Positions 56,347 through 64,000 of a stretch of DNA of 64,000 nt are shown in pieces. Both the position numbers and the translations under genes were made by a program. The notes below the pieces were generated by a model, which had not been told where the DNA came from, searched no databases, and saw nothing but the letters and a program-made list of their open reading frames with translations. The DNA lies in contig NZ_WARX01000026.1 of assembly GCF_009720385.1 (NCBI RefSeq), forward strand, positions 62,001 through 126,000. Reading direction: 5' to 3'. This stretch comes from Catellatospora vulcania. GTDB lineage: Bacteria > Actinomycetota > Actinomycetes > Mycobacteriales > Micromonosporaceae. Positions within the stretch are counted from its first letter, which is position 1, and each line of letters starts with the position of its first letter.

Positions 56347-57816
56347 ATGACGACGACCGAGCCTGTCCGGCTCAACGGCCGCTATCGCTTGGACCAGCGC
56401 ATCGGCGCGGGTGGTATGGGCGAGGTCTGGCGCGCCACCGACGAGCTGCTGGGCCGGACCGTCGCGGTGAAGACGGTGCTGCCCTCGCTCGCCGACGACG
56501 CCGACTTCGCCCGCCGCTTCCTCGCCGAGGCGCGGGCGATGGCCGGGGTGCACCACCGCGGCGTCGTCGCCATCCACGACCTCTACAGCGGCCCCGAGGG
56601 CGCGTACCTGGTCATGGAGTTCGTCGACGGCGAACCCCTCTCCCAGGTGCTGGCCCGCTACGGCCGGCTCGCCGCGCCGCCGTCGCTGCACCTGGTCGGC
56701 CAGGCCGCCGACGCGCTGCACGCGGTGCACGGCCGGGGCATCGTGCACCGCGACGTCAAGCCCGGCAACATGCTGGTGCGGCCCGACGGCACGCTGCTGC
56801 TCACCGACTTCGGCATCGCCCGCCGCGACGGCGCGACCGCGCTGACCGCCACCGGCGCGGTCATCGGCACGCTGTCCTATCTGGCCCCGGAGCAGGTGCT
56901 CGGCCACCCGGCCACCCCTCGCAGCGACGTGTACGCCCTCGGCGTCGTCGCCTACGAATGCCTGACCGGGCGGCGGCCGTTCACCGCCGAGAACCCGTTC
57001 GCGGCCGCCATGATGCGGCTCAACCAGGCTCCCCCGCCGCTCGGCCCGCACGTGCCCGCCCCGGTCGCGGCGCTGGTGGAACGGGCGCTGGCCGTCGAAC
57101 CGAACGACCGCTGGGCCGACGCGGCCACCTTCGGCACGGCGATCGCCCAGGTCGCCGCAGCCCTGCGCAGCGGCGTCGCACCCACGCCGGTGCCGCACTC
57201 CGCCGAGCCGACCGTCGTGCAGCAGCGGAGCCCGCTCTCACCGACGCTGCTGGAACCGGGCCTCGCGGCGACGGCGGTCGCCACCCCGCACTCCGGCACG
57301 CCGCACGCTGCCATGCCGGCCGTGCCGCGCACGGGCGGCGGCCTCGCCGCCTCCAACGCCGAAGCCACCGTCCTCACCCCGAGGCCGAACACGGCCCCGC
57401 CGTTCACCCCGGGCACCGGGACACCCGGCGGTGTGGTCGTGCCACCGGGGTTCCGGCCCCGCGACGGCTACTACGTGCCGGTCGCGCCGATGTGCTGGGG
57501 CGGCCTGGTCATCCCCGGCGGCCTGGGCCGCACCCCGCGGCGGATCGCGCCGGACGAGGAGCACTACTGGGAGACGTTCGCCGCCGCGGAACTGCCCGAG
57601 GACGCGGTCTACCTGCGGCAGGAAGAGCTGCTGGGGCACCCGGCCGTGGCCGCGGTGTGCACGGCGCGGGTGCTCGCCGCGAGCAGCCGCGACCCGGCCC
57701 GCACCGTCGGCTGGGAGCTGGAGCCGTGGCCGGTGCAGCTCGGCCGGGACCGCTGGATCTTCCACTGTCTGGCCGGGCCCGGCACGGGCGAATGGCTGGG
57801 CAGCGAATTCGCCTGA
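56347..57816 (+). CDS. soluble serine/threonine protein kinase with unrecognised C-terminal domain
   Basis: 489 residues, ATG 56347. PknB-type kinase domain ~10-270 with 'GAGGMGEVW' (P-loop), Lys in 'VAVKTV', 'HRDVKPGNM' (catalytic Asp), 'DFGIARRDG' and 'APEQVLGHPATPRSDVYALG'. A Pro/Thr-rich linker follows to ~360. No membrane helix is present. Residues ~375-489 ('GFRPRDGYYVPVAPMCWGGLVIPGGLGRTPRRIAPDEEHYWETFAAAELPEDAVYLRQEELLGHP...WELEPWPVQLGRDRWIFHCLAGPGTGEWL') form an unknown Trp-rich domain. Possibly a sensor or substrate-binding module. Confidence 0.9.
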   Translation: MTTTEPVRLNGRYRLDQRIGAGGMGEVWRATDELLGRTVAVKTVLPSLADDADFARRFLAEARAMAGVHHRGVVAIHDLYSGPEGAYLVMEFVDGEPLSQVLARYGRLAAPPSLHLVGQAADALHAVHGRGIVHRDVKPGNMLVRPDGTLLLTDFGIARRDGATALTATGAVIGTLSYLAPEQVLGHPATPRSDVYALGVVAYECLTGRRPFTAENPFAAAMMRLNQAPPPLGPHVPAPVAALVERALAVEPNDRWADAATFGTAIAQVAAALRSGVAPTPVPHSAEPTVVQQRSPLSPTLLEPGLAATAVATPHSGTPHAAMPAVPRTGGGLAASNAEATVLTPRPNTAPPFTPGTGTPGGVVVPPGFRPRDGYYVPVAPMCWGGLVIPGGLGRTPRRIAPDEEHYWETFAAAELPEDAVYLRQEELLGHPAVAAVCTARVLAASSRDPARTVGWELEPWPVQLGRDRWIFHCLAGPGTGEWLGSEFA

Positions 57817-57834
57817 GGCGGCATACTCATCGAC

Positions 57835-58494
57835 ATGGGTCCCCTCGCCCGCCGCGGCGCGGTCTTCGCCGGGTTCGCCGCGGCCACCGCGCTCGCCGCG
57901 TACGCCCTGCACCATGCCAATCTCGATGCCTGGACGTGGTTCAACCCCGACCCGCAGGGCTTCGACCAGGAGCTGTGGGCCTGGCTGACCGCGGGCGCGT
58001 TCGCGGCCACCGCCGGCACCCTGGTCGCGCAACTGGGCGCGCTCCTGTTCGGACGGTATGCCCAGCGTGACGGCGCGGGCCTGCCCACCGCGGTCGCCGC
58101 CGGGCTGGGCCTGGCCCTGACGCAGCTCGCGGTGGCGGTGCCGAGGGCCGTCGACCGGCTGAACGGCAAAGGCATGGCGATCGAGATGGCGCGCCACGGC
58201 CACCCGTTCGACCCTGCGCTGTGGCGGCAGCCGCTGGTGGTGACGGCCGTCCTGGCGGCCGTGGTGAGCTGCCTGGCCTGGTCGATCATCGGGTACGGCA
58301 TCGGGCGGCGCGCCGGCAGCGTGGTCCACGCCGTGCTCGGGGTCCTCGCCGTGCTCCTCTACGTCCTGGTGCAGGGCGTGTTCACCGGCGCCGGGCCCTG
58401 GTGGGCGCCGGCCGTGCTCGCGCTCGCGCCCTGCCTGGCCGCGGTGCTGCTGTCCCGCAACTCCGCCACCACGCCCGCCGCGGCGGGCACCTGA
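57835..58494 (+). CDS. unrecognised membrane protein downstream of the Ser/Thr kinase
   Basis: 219 residues with about five membrane helices, ATG 57835, 18 bp after the kinase stop, so probably co-transcribed. 'FNPDPQGFDQELWAWLTAGAFAATAGTLVAQLGALLFGR' lies early. I do not recognise the family. It may be a target or membrane partner of the kinase, which has no helix itself. Confidence 0.75.
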   Translation: MGPLARRGAVFAGFAAATALAAYALHHANLDAWTWFNPDPQGFDQELWAWLTAGAFAATAGTLVAQLGALLFGRYAQRDGAGLPTAVAAGLGLALTQLAVAVPRAVDRLNGKGMAIEMARHGHPFDPALWRQPLVVTAVLAAVVSCLAWSIIGYGIGRRAGSVVHAVLGVLAVLLYVLVQGVFTGAGPWWAPAVLALAPCLAAVLLSRNSATTPAAAGT

Positions 58495-58509
58495 CCCCGG
58501 CGGGGCCGC

Positions 58510-59064
58510 TCAGCGCTCCAGCAGTCGGCGCAGCACCGGCCGGGCCGCCTCCACCGGATCCGCGTCCGGGGGCACGCTCAGCGCTCCGGCCAGCCACAGG
58601 CTGGCGAAGCCGTGGGCGATCGACCAGCCGGCCCGAGCCGTGTTCTCGCTGCCCACCGGGGAGGCCTCCGCCGCACGCGCACCCTGGGCCAGCAGCGCCC
58701 CGGCCCGCTCGCGGGCGTGCCGCACGGCCGTGTCGTCGGCCCGGTAGAGCTTCGGCTGGAACATCACGCCGAAATGGACCGGATGCGCGGTGGCGAAGCG
58801 CACGTACGCGAGCCCGGCCTCCAGGAAGTCCGGCCCCGCGTCCTTGAGCGTGTCGGCGAGCAGGTCGAAGCCCTCCGCGGCCAGCGCCGTCAGCAGCCCG
58901 GCCTTGTCACCGAAGTGATGTGCGGGGGCGGCGTGCGAGACCCCGGCCCGGCGGGCCAGTTCACGCAGGCTCCAGCCGTCGAGTCCGGACTCCCCGATGG
59001 CGTCGACCGCGGCGTCCAGCACCGTCCGCCGCAGATCTCCGTGGTGGTATCCGATCGTCCTCAC
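58510..59064 (-). CDS. TetR-family transcriptional regulator
   Basis: About 184 residues. N-terminal HTH: 'YHHGDLRRTVLDAAVDAIGESGLDGWSLRELARRAGVSHAAPAHHFGDKAGLLTALAAEGFDLL'. GTG 59064 was chosen because an operator arm (59098-59111) would lie inside the gene if translation began at 59115 or 59100. It faces away from a DoxX gene, its likely target. Ligand unknown. Confidence 0.85.
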   Translation of the reverse strand: MRTIGYHHGDLRRTVLDAAVDAIGESGLDGWSLRELARRAGVSHAAPAHHFGDKAGLLTALAAEGFDLLADTLKDAGPDFLEAGLAYVRFATAHPVHFGVMFQPKLYRADDTAVRHARERAGALLAQGARAAEASPVGSENTARAGWSIAHGFASLWLAGALSVPPDADPVEAARPVLRRLLER

Positions 59065-59097
59065 GTCCTTCCGCGGTGACCGAGGTCTCCATCTTTC

Positions 59098-59149
59098 CAT
59101 TGACAAGTTCTTCACGTCCAGACTACCGTCGGTCCAGAACTTGTCAATG
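59098..59149. promoter_or_regulatory. mirrored TetR operator/promoter pair
   Basis: 14-bp perfect arms CATTGACAAGTTCT (59098-59111) and AGAACTTGTCAATG (59136-59149) flank 24 bp. Each arm contains a TTGACA -35 box, directed outward to the DoxX gene (TACCGT -10 at 59124-59129) and, on the minus strand, to the TetR gene (TAGTCT -10). TetR binding would block both promoters. Confidence 0.7.
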
Positions 59150-59171
59150 ACTAGACCAGGAGAGAACCACC

Positions 59172-59693
59172 ATGACCCTCGCCGTACTGATCATCGGTCT
59201 GCTGGTCCTGCGCGGGCTCGGCGCGCTCGGCGTGCGCAGGTTCGCCACCTGGGCCGCGAGCGGCGCGCACGCGCTCGCCGCGATGCTCGTGATGACCGCG
59301 ACCGCGCATTTCGTCCCGGCCGGCGTGACGGTCATGCCGACCCACGCGGACCTGGTGGCGATGGTGCCGCCGTTCGTGCCCGCCCCCGGCGCCATGGTGT
59401 ACGCGACCGGCGTGCTGGAACTGCTCGGCGCGATCGGGCTCGTCGTCACCCGCACCCGCCGCGCCGCAGGCCTGTGCCTGGTGGCACTGTTCCTGCTGCT
59501 CCTGCCCGCCAACGTGTACGCCGCGGTCGCCGACGTGCCGTTCCACGGCGAGGCGGCCTCGCCGCTGTGGCAGCGCATCCCCGAGCAGGTGCTCTACATC
59601 GGCGTCGCGCTCGCCGCGGCACTGTCCGCCCCGGCGTCGCACCACGCCGTCCACACCCGACCCACCGAGGTGACCGCCGCCACGCTCCCGTGA
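59172..59693 (+). CDS. DoxX-family membrane protein
   Basis: 173 residues, about four membrane helices; ATG 59172 follows AGGAGA. 'GALGVRRFATWAASGAHALAAMLVMTATAHFVPAG' and 'ATGVLELLGAIGLVVTRTRRAAGLCLVALFLLLLPANVYAA' are DoxX features. Some DoxX proteins take part in redox/thiosulfate handling. It is controlled by the divergent TetR. Confidence 0.88.
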   Translation: MTLAVLIIGLLVLRGLGALGVRRFATWAASGAHALAAMLVMTATAHFVPAGVTVMPTHADLVAMVPPFVPAPGAMVYATGVLELLGAIGLVVTRTRRAAGLCLVALFLLLLPANVYAAVADVPFHGEAASPLWQRIPEQVLYIGVALAAALSAPASHHAVHTRPTEVTAATLP

Positions 59694-59721
59694 GCGGGGC
59701 CGCGAACCGGCCCGCAACCCG

Positions 59722-60261
59722 TCAGCGGGCCGGTTCGGCCTCCAGCCGGTCCTGCTGCGAGCCGGCCGCGCTGAAGCCGAGCAGGGCGACGCCGCCGAGC
59801 ACGCCGGTCCACGGCGACGCGGCCTCCGTGACGGTCAGCGCGAGAACGCCCCCGACGATCGCCAGGCCGATCATGACCCAGCCCAGGCGGGCGAAGACAG
59901 GCGCCCGGAACGCTCCGGCGAACGGCAGGAAGTGCGCTCCCACCACGAGCACCACCCACGGCACCGTCAGCACGGGCTGGTGCAGCACGTTGTTGATGAC
60001 ACCCGCGCCGACCGGGATGCCCAGCGCCATCGCCGTCACCGAGAAGCCGTAGACGCGGATCGCCTGCCGCGACGGCGGTTCCGCCGGACCCGGCACACCC
60101 ACCGGCCGGATCACCGCGAACCACACCACCGCGACGAAGGCCAGCACCCCGACGACCCGCACCAGCGTGTCCACCGGCGCGGAAAGCTGCCCCGCGTTGA
60201 CGAGAATGAAGACCAGGCCGCCGATGGAGCCGATCATCGCTCCGATACGTTCTCCGCGCAT
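59722..60261 (-). CDS. membrane protein of unknown function
   Basis: 179 residues, ATG 60261. Six predicted hydrophobic stretches ('IGSIGGLVFILVNAGQL', 'LVRVVGVLAFVAVVWFAVI', 'RQAIRVYGFSVTAMALGIPVGAGVINNVL', 'LTVPWVVLVVGAHFLPFAGAF', 'VMIGLAIVGGVLALTV', 'TGVLGGVALLGFSAAG'). Not recognised. It is convergent with DoxX (28 bp). Confidence 0.75.
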   Translation of the reverse strand: MRGERIGAMIGSIGGLVFILVNAGQLSAPVDTLVRVVGVLAFVAVVWFAVIRPVGVPGPAEPPSRQAIRVYGFSVTAMALGIPVGAGVINNVLHQPVLTVPWVVLVVGAHFLPFAGAFRAPVFARLGWVMIGLAIVGGVLALTVTEAASPWTGVLGGVALLGFSAAGSQQDRLEAEPAR

Positions 60262-60396
60262 CGCCCCATCCAACCATGATCACTCAGGGTGAGCCGTGCC
60301 GGTACGAATCAGGCATACGCCGAAGGCGCTGCGCCCCAGCGCCTGTGTCCCCCACCACTAAGGCCACCTCGAACGGTGATCGCTGCGATAACGTCG

Positions 60397-60506
60397 GCAG
60401 CGCGAAGGGGAGTAGTTCCCGAACGTGGTGGTCGACATACTGGCCCGCTCCGGCGGTCCCGGCCACCCGACCTGGCCTCCGGCCAGGTGAGCGAGACCTT
60501 CGACTC
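60397..60506 (+). ncRNA. yybP-ykoY manganese riboswitch
   Basis: The hallmark core AAGGGGAGTAG (60405-60415) and GAGCGAGACCTTCG (60489-60502) are present. P1 pairs CGAAGG (60403-60408) with CCTTCG (60497-60502); a second stem ACCTGGCC-TCC-GGCCAGGT (60470-60488) lies between. This is the consensus of the yybP-ykoY Mn2+ aptamer, which switches on UPF0016/MntP-type exporters. It lies 70 bp upstream of the TMEM165-type gene. Confidence 0.9.
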
Positions 60507-60576
60507 AGGCAGTCCATGCCGGGTCGAGGTCGTCGCATGCGCCTTCAACCCGGTGAACACGTCCCGGGAGGACACA

Positions 60577-61164
60577 GTGGAAGGTTTCCTCGCCGCTCTG
60601 GCGATCAGTTTCGGCGTCATCTTCGTGGCCGAGCTGGGTGACAAGTCCCAGCTGATGGCGATGACGTTCGCCACCCGCTACCGCACCGGCATCGTGCTGG
60701 CCGGCATCACCATCGCCACCGCCGTGGTGCACCTGGTGTCGGTCGGGGTGGGGGTCGGGCTCGGCAGCGCGCTGCCCACCGGCTGGATCGCGCTCGCGGC
60801 GGGCCTGGCGTTCCTGGCGTTCGCCGCCTGGACGCTGCGCGGCGACAGCCTCACCGAGGAGGAGAAGACCAAGGCCCAGCGCGGCGGGAAGTCGGCGCTG
60901 TGGGCCGTCGGCGGCGCGTTCTTCCTCGCCGAACTCGGCGACAAGACGATGCTGGCGACCATCACCCTGGCCACCCAGCACGGCTGGTTCGGCACCTGGG
61001 TCGGCTCGACGGTGGGCATGGTCGCCGCCGACGCGCTGGCCATCCTGGTCGGCCGCTGGCTGGGCCGCAGCCTGCCCGAGCGGGCCGTGCGCTACGGCGC
61101 GGCCGCGCTGTTCGTTCTTTTCGGCGTATGGCTGCTGGTGGATGCCGTCGGCCAGCTCACCTGA
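60577..61164 (+). CDS. TMEM165/GDT1 (UPF0016) family manganese exporter
   Basis: 195 residues from GTG 60577 (GGGAGGA ends 5 bp upstream). Two E-x-G-D-K-[ST] motifs, 'VAELGDKSQL' (~18-27) and 'LAELGDKTML' (~115), each opening a three-helix half; the halves are linked by a charged loop 'EEEKTKAQRGGKS'. This is the UPF0016/GDT1 fold, which exports Mn2+ (or Ca2+) in exchange for H+. The preceding Mn riboswitch supports Mn2+ as the substrate. Expected to be induced by excess Mn. Confidence 0.93.
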   Translation: MEGFLAALAISFGVIFVAELGDKSQLMAMTFATRYRTGIVLAGITIATAVVHLVSVGVGVGLGSALPTGWIALAAGLAFLAFAAWTLRGDSLTEEEKTKAQRGGKSALWAVGGAFFLAELGDKTMLATITLATQHGWFGTWVGSTVGMVAADALAILVGRWLGRSLPERAVRYGAAALFVLFGVWLLVDAVGQLT

Positions 61165-61212
61165 GTCCGGCTCCCCTGCGGCCCCGCTGCGGCCGCAGGG
61201 GACCGCTCGCCG

Positions 61213-61653
61213 TCACGACGCCAGGGCCATGCTCCACAGCCAGATCGCCATCGCGGTGAGGCCGATGATCGCGAGCGTCTTGAACAGGAGCATGAACACT
61301 CCCTCGGAGAGGACTGCCACCTGCGGTTTCGAGGGCAGGTAACGCACCGTGTACTCCTGTCCGACGGTCGTCCGCGGATCGATGTGTCCGCTGACGGTGT
61401 GCCTACCGCGCGCCACGGTGTACCGGACGGTGCCGCGGCATCCGTAGTTGCCGAACCGGCTGATGCCGGTCACCTTGCCCACCACCGTCTGACCGGACAG
61501 GCGCAGCCGCCACTCCCTCAGCGTTGCAGGGCCTTCGATCGCGGCACTGACGGCCGGCAACGAGGTCAATACGGCAACGAAGAACCATCTCACCACCTCC
61601 GGCACCCGCGGTCCCTTCGTCGACGCTGCACGCACGGTAGCGGTCAGCGGCAA
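61213..61653 (-). CDS. DUF3592-like membrane-associated protein
   Basis: 146 residues at most; the start is uncertain (possible internal GTG). A hydrophobic N-terminal segment, a beta-rich domain 'QTVVGKVTGISRFGNYGCRGTVRYTVARGRHTVSGHIDPRTTVGQEYTVRYLPSKP', resembling DUF3592 proteins, and a C-terminal membrane helix 'FKTLAIIGLTAMAIWLWSMAL'. Function unknown. Confidence 0.65.
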   Translation of the reverse strand: MPLTATVRAASTKGPRVPEVVRWFFVAVLTSLPAVSAAIEGPATLREWRLRLSGQTVVGKVTGISRFGNYGCRGTVRYTVARGRHTVSGHIDPRTTVGQEYTVRYLPSKPQVAVLSEGVFMLLFKTLAIIGLTAMAIWLWSMALAS

Positions 61654-61689
61654 GGCGCGGTGTCCGCCGGCCGATCCTCGCGCCGACCC

Positions 61690-62172
61690 TCAGGCGCCGG
61701 CCAGGTCCTCGGTGGCGGCCCGGCCGGCTTCGATCGCGCGGTCGAGGAATCCGGCGATGACGTCCAGTTCCGCGTAGCTGTAGCCGGCGCAGATGTCTTC
61801 CACCGCATTGTTCATGCCTGCCAGCAGGCCGTGCACCTCGCCCGCGCGGTCGGGCAGGGCGCGCACGCTCACCCCGCGGCGGTCGGCCGGGTCGGGTTCG
61901 CGGGTCACCCAGCCGGCGTGTTCGAGCCGGTCGAGGATGCCGGTCATGGTTGCCGGGTGCACCCCGGCCCGCCGCGCGACAGCGCCGGGATTCAGCGGCC
62001 CGTGCCGGCTGATCAGTTCGAGACAGTCCAGGTCGACATCCTTGAGTTCCAGCCGTGCTCCCACCTGCCGGTTGAGCATGGCGAGCTGGTCGCGCAACTC
62101 GCGCAGGCCGTCTTTGATCTCGTGGGTGCGCTGCCGCCGCGCACGGGCGTCGCCAGGTGCCACGGAACTCAT
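61690..62172 (-). CDS. MarR-family transcriptional regulator
   Basis: 160 residues, ATG 62172. Winged-helix core 'DCLELISRHGPLNPGAVARRAGVHPATMTGILDRLEHAGWVTREPDPADRRGVSVRALPDRAGEVHGLLAGM' is typical of MarR. Upstream, an inverted repeat at 62199-62216 is a candidate operator. No obvious target gene is divergent within short range; the next upstream gene is the small acidic protein. Confidence 0.9.
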   Translation of the reverse strand: MSSVAPGDARARRQRTHEIKDGLRELRDQLAMLNRQVGARLELKDVDLDCLELISRHGPLNPGAVARRAGVHPATMTGILDRLEHAGWVTREPDPADRRGVSVRALPDRAGEVHGLLAGMNNAVEDICAGYSYAELDVIAGFLDRAIEAGRAATEDLAGA

Positions 62173-62198
62173 GCGCACGACCCCAAGGCCCGGATTAA

Positions 62199-62216
62199 TA
62201 CGATTCTCATATCGTA
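62199..62216. promoter_or_regulatory. MarR operator candidate
   Basis: TACGAT-TCTCAT-ATCGTA, perfect 6-bp arms, in an AT-rich spot 27 bp upstream of the MarR start. Confidence 0.5.
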
Positions 62217-62285
62217 CGGAATCCGGTTCGGTCCGTCCGGTGTTTGGAAGTGCTGACGGCGACGTGGAGCAGCCACGGCGACGTG

Positions 62286-62648
62286 CTACGCGAGATCCCG
62301 GACAAGCTTCACGGTGTATTCGGTGTCGTTGTGGTGGCCCTCGAAATCCGAGAACTCGCCGGCCGCGAAAGACCAGCCGCCTTCGGCGATGACCGCGCGG
62401 AGCATGTCCAGCGGAAGCTCCACCGCCGCCGCAGGCATCTCCCACTCCCCCACGACGACCTCCACGGCGCGCTGGGCCAGCTCGTCGAACGTCGCGAACT
62501 CGTCCGGCTCGTCGTCGTCGACCTCCTGCCACCGCCCCTCGGCCGCCCGGCGCAGCAGCTCGGCCTCCATGGCCTCCGCTCCGTTGATGTCTTCGTCCCA
62601 CTCGTGCTCGAAGTACGAGAAACGGAGCAGTCGACGCTCGGCGGTCAT
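62286..62648 (-). CDS. small acidic hypothetical protein
   Basis: 120 residues, ATG 62648, which overlaps by 1 bp the stop of the upstream SRPBCC gene. Acidic centre 'QEVDDDEPDEFATFDELAQRAV', end 'WSFAAGEFSDFEGHHNDTEYTVKLVRDLA'. Not recognised. Probably co-translated with the SRPBCC protein. Confidence 0.65.
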   Translation of the reverse strand: MTAERRLLRFSYFEHEWDEDINGAEAMEAELLRRAAEGRWQEVDDDEPDEFATFDELAQRAVEVVVGEWEMPAAAVELPLDMLRAVIAEGGWSFAAGEFSDFEGHHNDTEYTVKLVRDLA

Positions 62649-63139
62649 CAGGATTCCTCCATGGACGTCTCGATCGCTGCCAGCACCACCGGGTCCTGGC
62701 AGCCGGCGGCGAAGCCTGCGATGCGGCGGCGGATGTCCCGGCCGAGCAACCACATCCCGACCCGGTCGGCAATCGGGCGGATCACCGCCGGCCGGGTGCG
62801 GAAGTGGTAGCGCCACGTGGCGACCGTGTGGCCGGGCTGCTCCGCCGGCGCGAAGCGCCAGCCGCCGGCCATCATCTCGAAGAACCACGGCCCGCGGACC
62901 ATCTTCATGCCGACGTTGGTGGGCGGGGCGTAGGAGACGTACTCGCTGACCATGGACAGGCCGTGCCGCGACCGGGTGAACGTGCGCACCCCCTTGCCTG
63001 GCCGGGCAGCGCCGTCGAGCAGGTGCTGCTCGCGCACGAACGGGTCCCAGCGGTAGCGGGTCTCGCCGGTGGTCTGCGACACCGCGAACGCGACCGCGGG
63101 CGGGACGGGGACGATCGTCACGGCCTCCACGACGGGCAT
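62648..63139 (-). CDS. SRPBCC (polyketide cyclase/START-like) family protein
   Basis: 163 residues, ATG 63139. 'VEAVTIVPVPPAVAFAVSQTTGETRYRWDPFVREQHLLDGAARPGKGVRTFTRSRHGLSMVSEYVSYAPP' and 'ATWRYHFRTRPAVIRPIADRVGMWLLGRDIRRRIAGFAAGC' fit the SRPBCC fold. Its stop overlaps the next ATG (TGATG). Ligand unknown. Confidence 0.75.
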   Translation of the reverse strand: MPVVEAVTIVPVPPAVAFAVSQTTGETRYRWDPFVREQHLLDGAARPGKGVRTFTRSRHGLSMVSEYVSYAPPTNVGMKMVRGPWFFEMMAGGWRFAPAEQPGHTVATWRYHFRTRPAVIRPIADRVGMWLLGRDIRRRIAGFAAGCQDPVVLAAIETSMEES

Positions 63140-63267
63140 CGCGCCATCCTGCCATGCGGCGCCACACCTCGCCCGAAGGTCGCCGCCACCAGCATGGATC
63201 ATGCCGGCACATCGCCCTGCCGCCGGGGCTCAGCCCAGTGTCGTACCCGCTCTGCATGATCTCGGCC

Positions 63268-63669
63268 ATGGCCGACCGACCCTCCCAGCACTGGCGCGAA
63301 AACGTCGCCGCAGAAGCCGCCGAAGTGGCCCGAGGCGTTCTCGGGCCGGATGACGCGTTCGCAGCGCAGCTGTTCCCCGTGTCGTTGCTGGATGCGACCG
63401 ACGCCGTCCTCAGCAGGTTCGAGGTCGAAGTCGGGCGGGTGACGGAGCCGACCGACGACGACGTCATGGACATGGTGCGGCGAGTCGTGCTCGATCTGAA
63501 TCGCGTCAACGACGACCACGGCGGAGCCGGCTACGAAACCGGCGAGCGGGAGCAGCTGTGCGATTACATCGATGCCGTTCTGGGCGAGGCCGGCATCGAC
63601 GTGCCCGCATTGGCTGAGCGACGCGGCATCAACCGCTGGGAGCTGACTGACGACTGGCGCGAGTGGTGA
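63268..63669 (+). CDS. hypothetical protein, Smu/SUKH-like helical small protein
   Basis: 133 residues from ATG 63268 (an ATG at 63256 is also possible). 'HWRENVAAEAAEVARGVLGPDDAFAAQLFPVSLLDATDAVLSRFEVEVGRVTEPTDDDVMDMVRRVVLDLNRVNDDHGGAGYETGEREQLCDYIDAVL' is helical. No family recognised; the name is only descriptive. Confidence 0.6.
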   Translation: MADRPSQHWRENVAAEAAEVARGVLGPDDAFAAQLFPVSLLDATDAVLSRFEVEVGRVTEPTDDDVMDMVRRVVLDLNRVNDDHGGAGYETGEREQLCDYIDAVLGEAGIDVPALAERRGINRWELTDDWREW

Positions 63670-63741
63670 CCTGTGGCTTGATTCGCGGCCCGGCAGGCGG
63701 CACGGTCGTGCGCTGACGCCAGGCGCCCGTGGGACCAGCCG

Positions 63742-63966
63742 TCACTCGTTCCCCAGGGCCTCGTAGCCGGCCAGCAGCATGTCGACCGCCTGGGCGAACC
63801 GGGTGTCGAAGTCGAGCCCCGCGCGAGTGCGGATGACTTCGGTGAAGTTGGGGAACTCGTGCGGATCGAGGTCGGCGGCGTGCTGGTCGAGATCGGCTCG
63901 GACCCCTCGTGCCCCGGCGTCCGGCCGACTTCGGCCAGGGTGTGGCCGGTGTGAGCGGTCGCCCCG
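63742..63966 (-). pseudogene. TetR-family regulator remnant (C-terminal end only in frame)
   Basis: The last 50 residues ('RADLDQHAADLDPHEFPNFTEVIRTRAGLDFDTRFAQAVDMLLAGYEALGNE') look like a TetR_C domain ending. Upstream in the same frame there is a stop (TGA at 63969-63967) and no start codon before the first Met near the end, so the rest of the gene is either out of frame past a frameshift or lost. The window ends at 64000. Confidence 0.5.
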
Positions 63967-64000
63967 TCAGGCGCTCCGTGTCTCGTAGGCAGCCCGGCTG

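Noticed and set aside
1-64000. CRISPR array, integrase or transposase
   Set aside because: No regularly spaced direct repeats and no recombinase-like protein was seen on either strand.

Overview
The window is high-GC DNA with actinobacterial gene style: frequent ATGA/GTGA stop-start overlaps, many GTG starts, ECF sigma factors, LuxR-type two-component pairs, DivIVA-like coiled coils and many secreted polysaccharide hydrolases. The mix of families and the intergenic palindromes of the GAAGG...CCTTC type suggest a Micromonosporaceae-like soil actinomycete (for example Catellatospora or Actinoplanes relatives). This is inference; no rRNA or marker gene is present. I saw no tRNA, rRNA, CRISPR array, transposase or phage gene. 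The region reads as chromosomal, not as a mobile island.

Left part (1-12.9 kb). A minus-strand operon of inositol-3-phosphate synthase, a UbiA-like prenyltransferase and a TIM-barrel isomerase (cut by the edge) resembles the actinobacterial SCO3243-SCO3241 / ebo-type cluster. Next are a secreted ThuA-like protein and a three-gene locus: a STAS protein, a GT20 (OtsA-like) protein and an ADP-ribosylglycohydrolase-like protein, each of which has lost family key residues. Then come an ECF41 sigma factor with its carboxymuconolactone decarboxylase target, sharing a mirrored pair of ECF41-type promoters, and an ECF42 sigma factor with its DGPF partner.

Middle (13-32.7 kb). It carries a GH16 glucanase with a LacI-type operator; an XRE-TPR regulator/NUDIX operon; a sortase-less surface protein; a TROVE (Ro60-like) RNA-binding protein next to an unrecognised Rossmann-fold protein; ArsR-SRPBCC; a SUFU-domain protein; PadR plus a HAAS-type membrane protein with a 25-bp operator; a quinone-oxidoreductase-like protein; and a GH18 chitinase with two FnIII modules.

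Right part (32.8-64 kb). It carries a long coiled-coil protein; an RHH regulator/DUF4097/DrrAB-type ABC operon; a DUF1800/DUF1501 pair; a CopC-like protein; two LuxR/HisKA_3 two-component systems, one beside an ABC transporter; an intact ADP-ribosylglycohydrolase; a second GH18 chitinase with a CBM5/12; a soluble Ser/Thr kinase with an unrecognised C-terminal domain; TetR/DoxX with a mirrored operator; a yybP-ykoY (manganese) riboswitch in front of a TMEM165/GDT1 exporter; MarR; two small-protein genes; and a broken TetR fragment at the right edge.

The strongest leads are the triple pseudoenzyme locus (4270-7214), the mirrored ECF41 promoter pair (7674-7735), the TROVE neighbourhood (22.0-25.5 kb), the Mn riboswitch (60397-60506), and two families of repeated intergenic palindromes.
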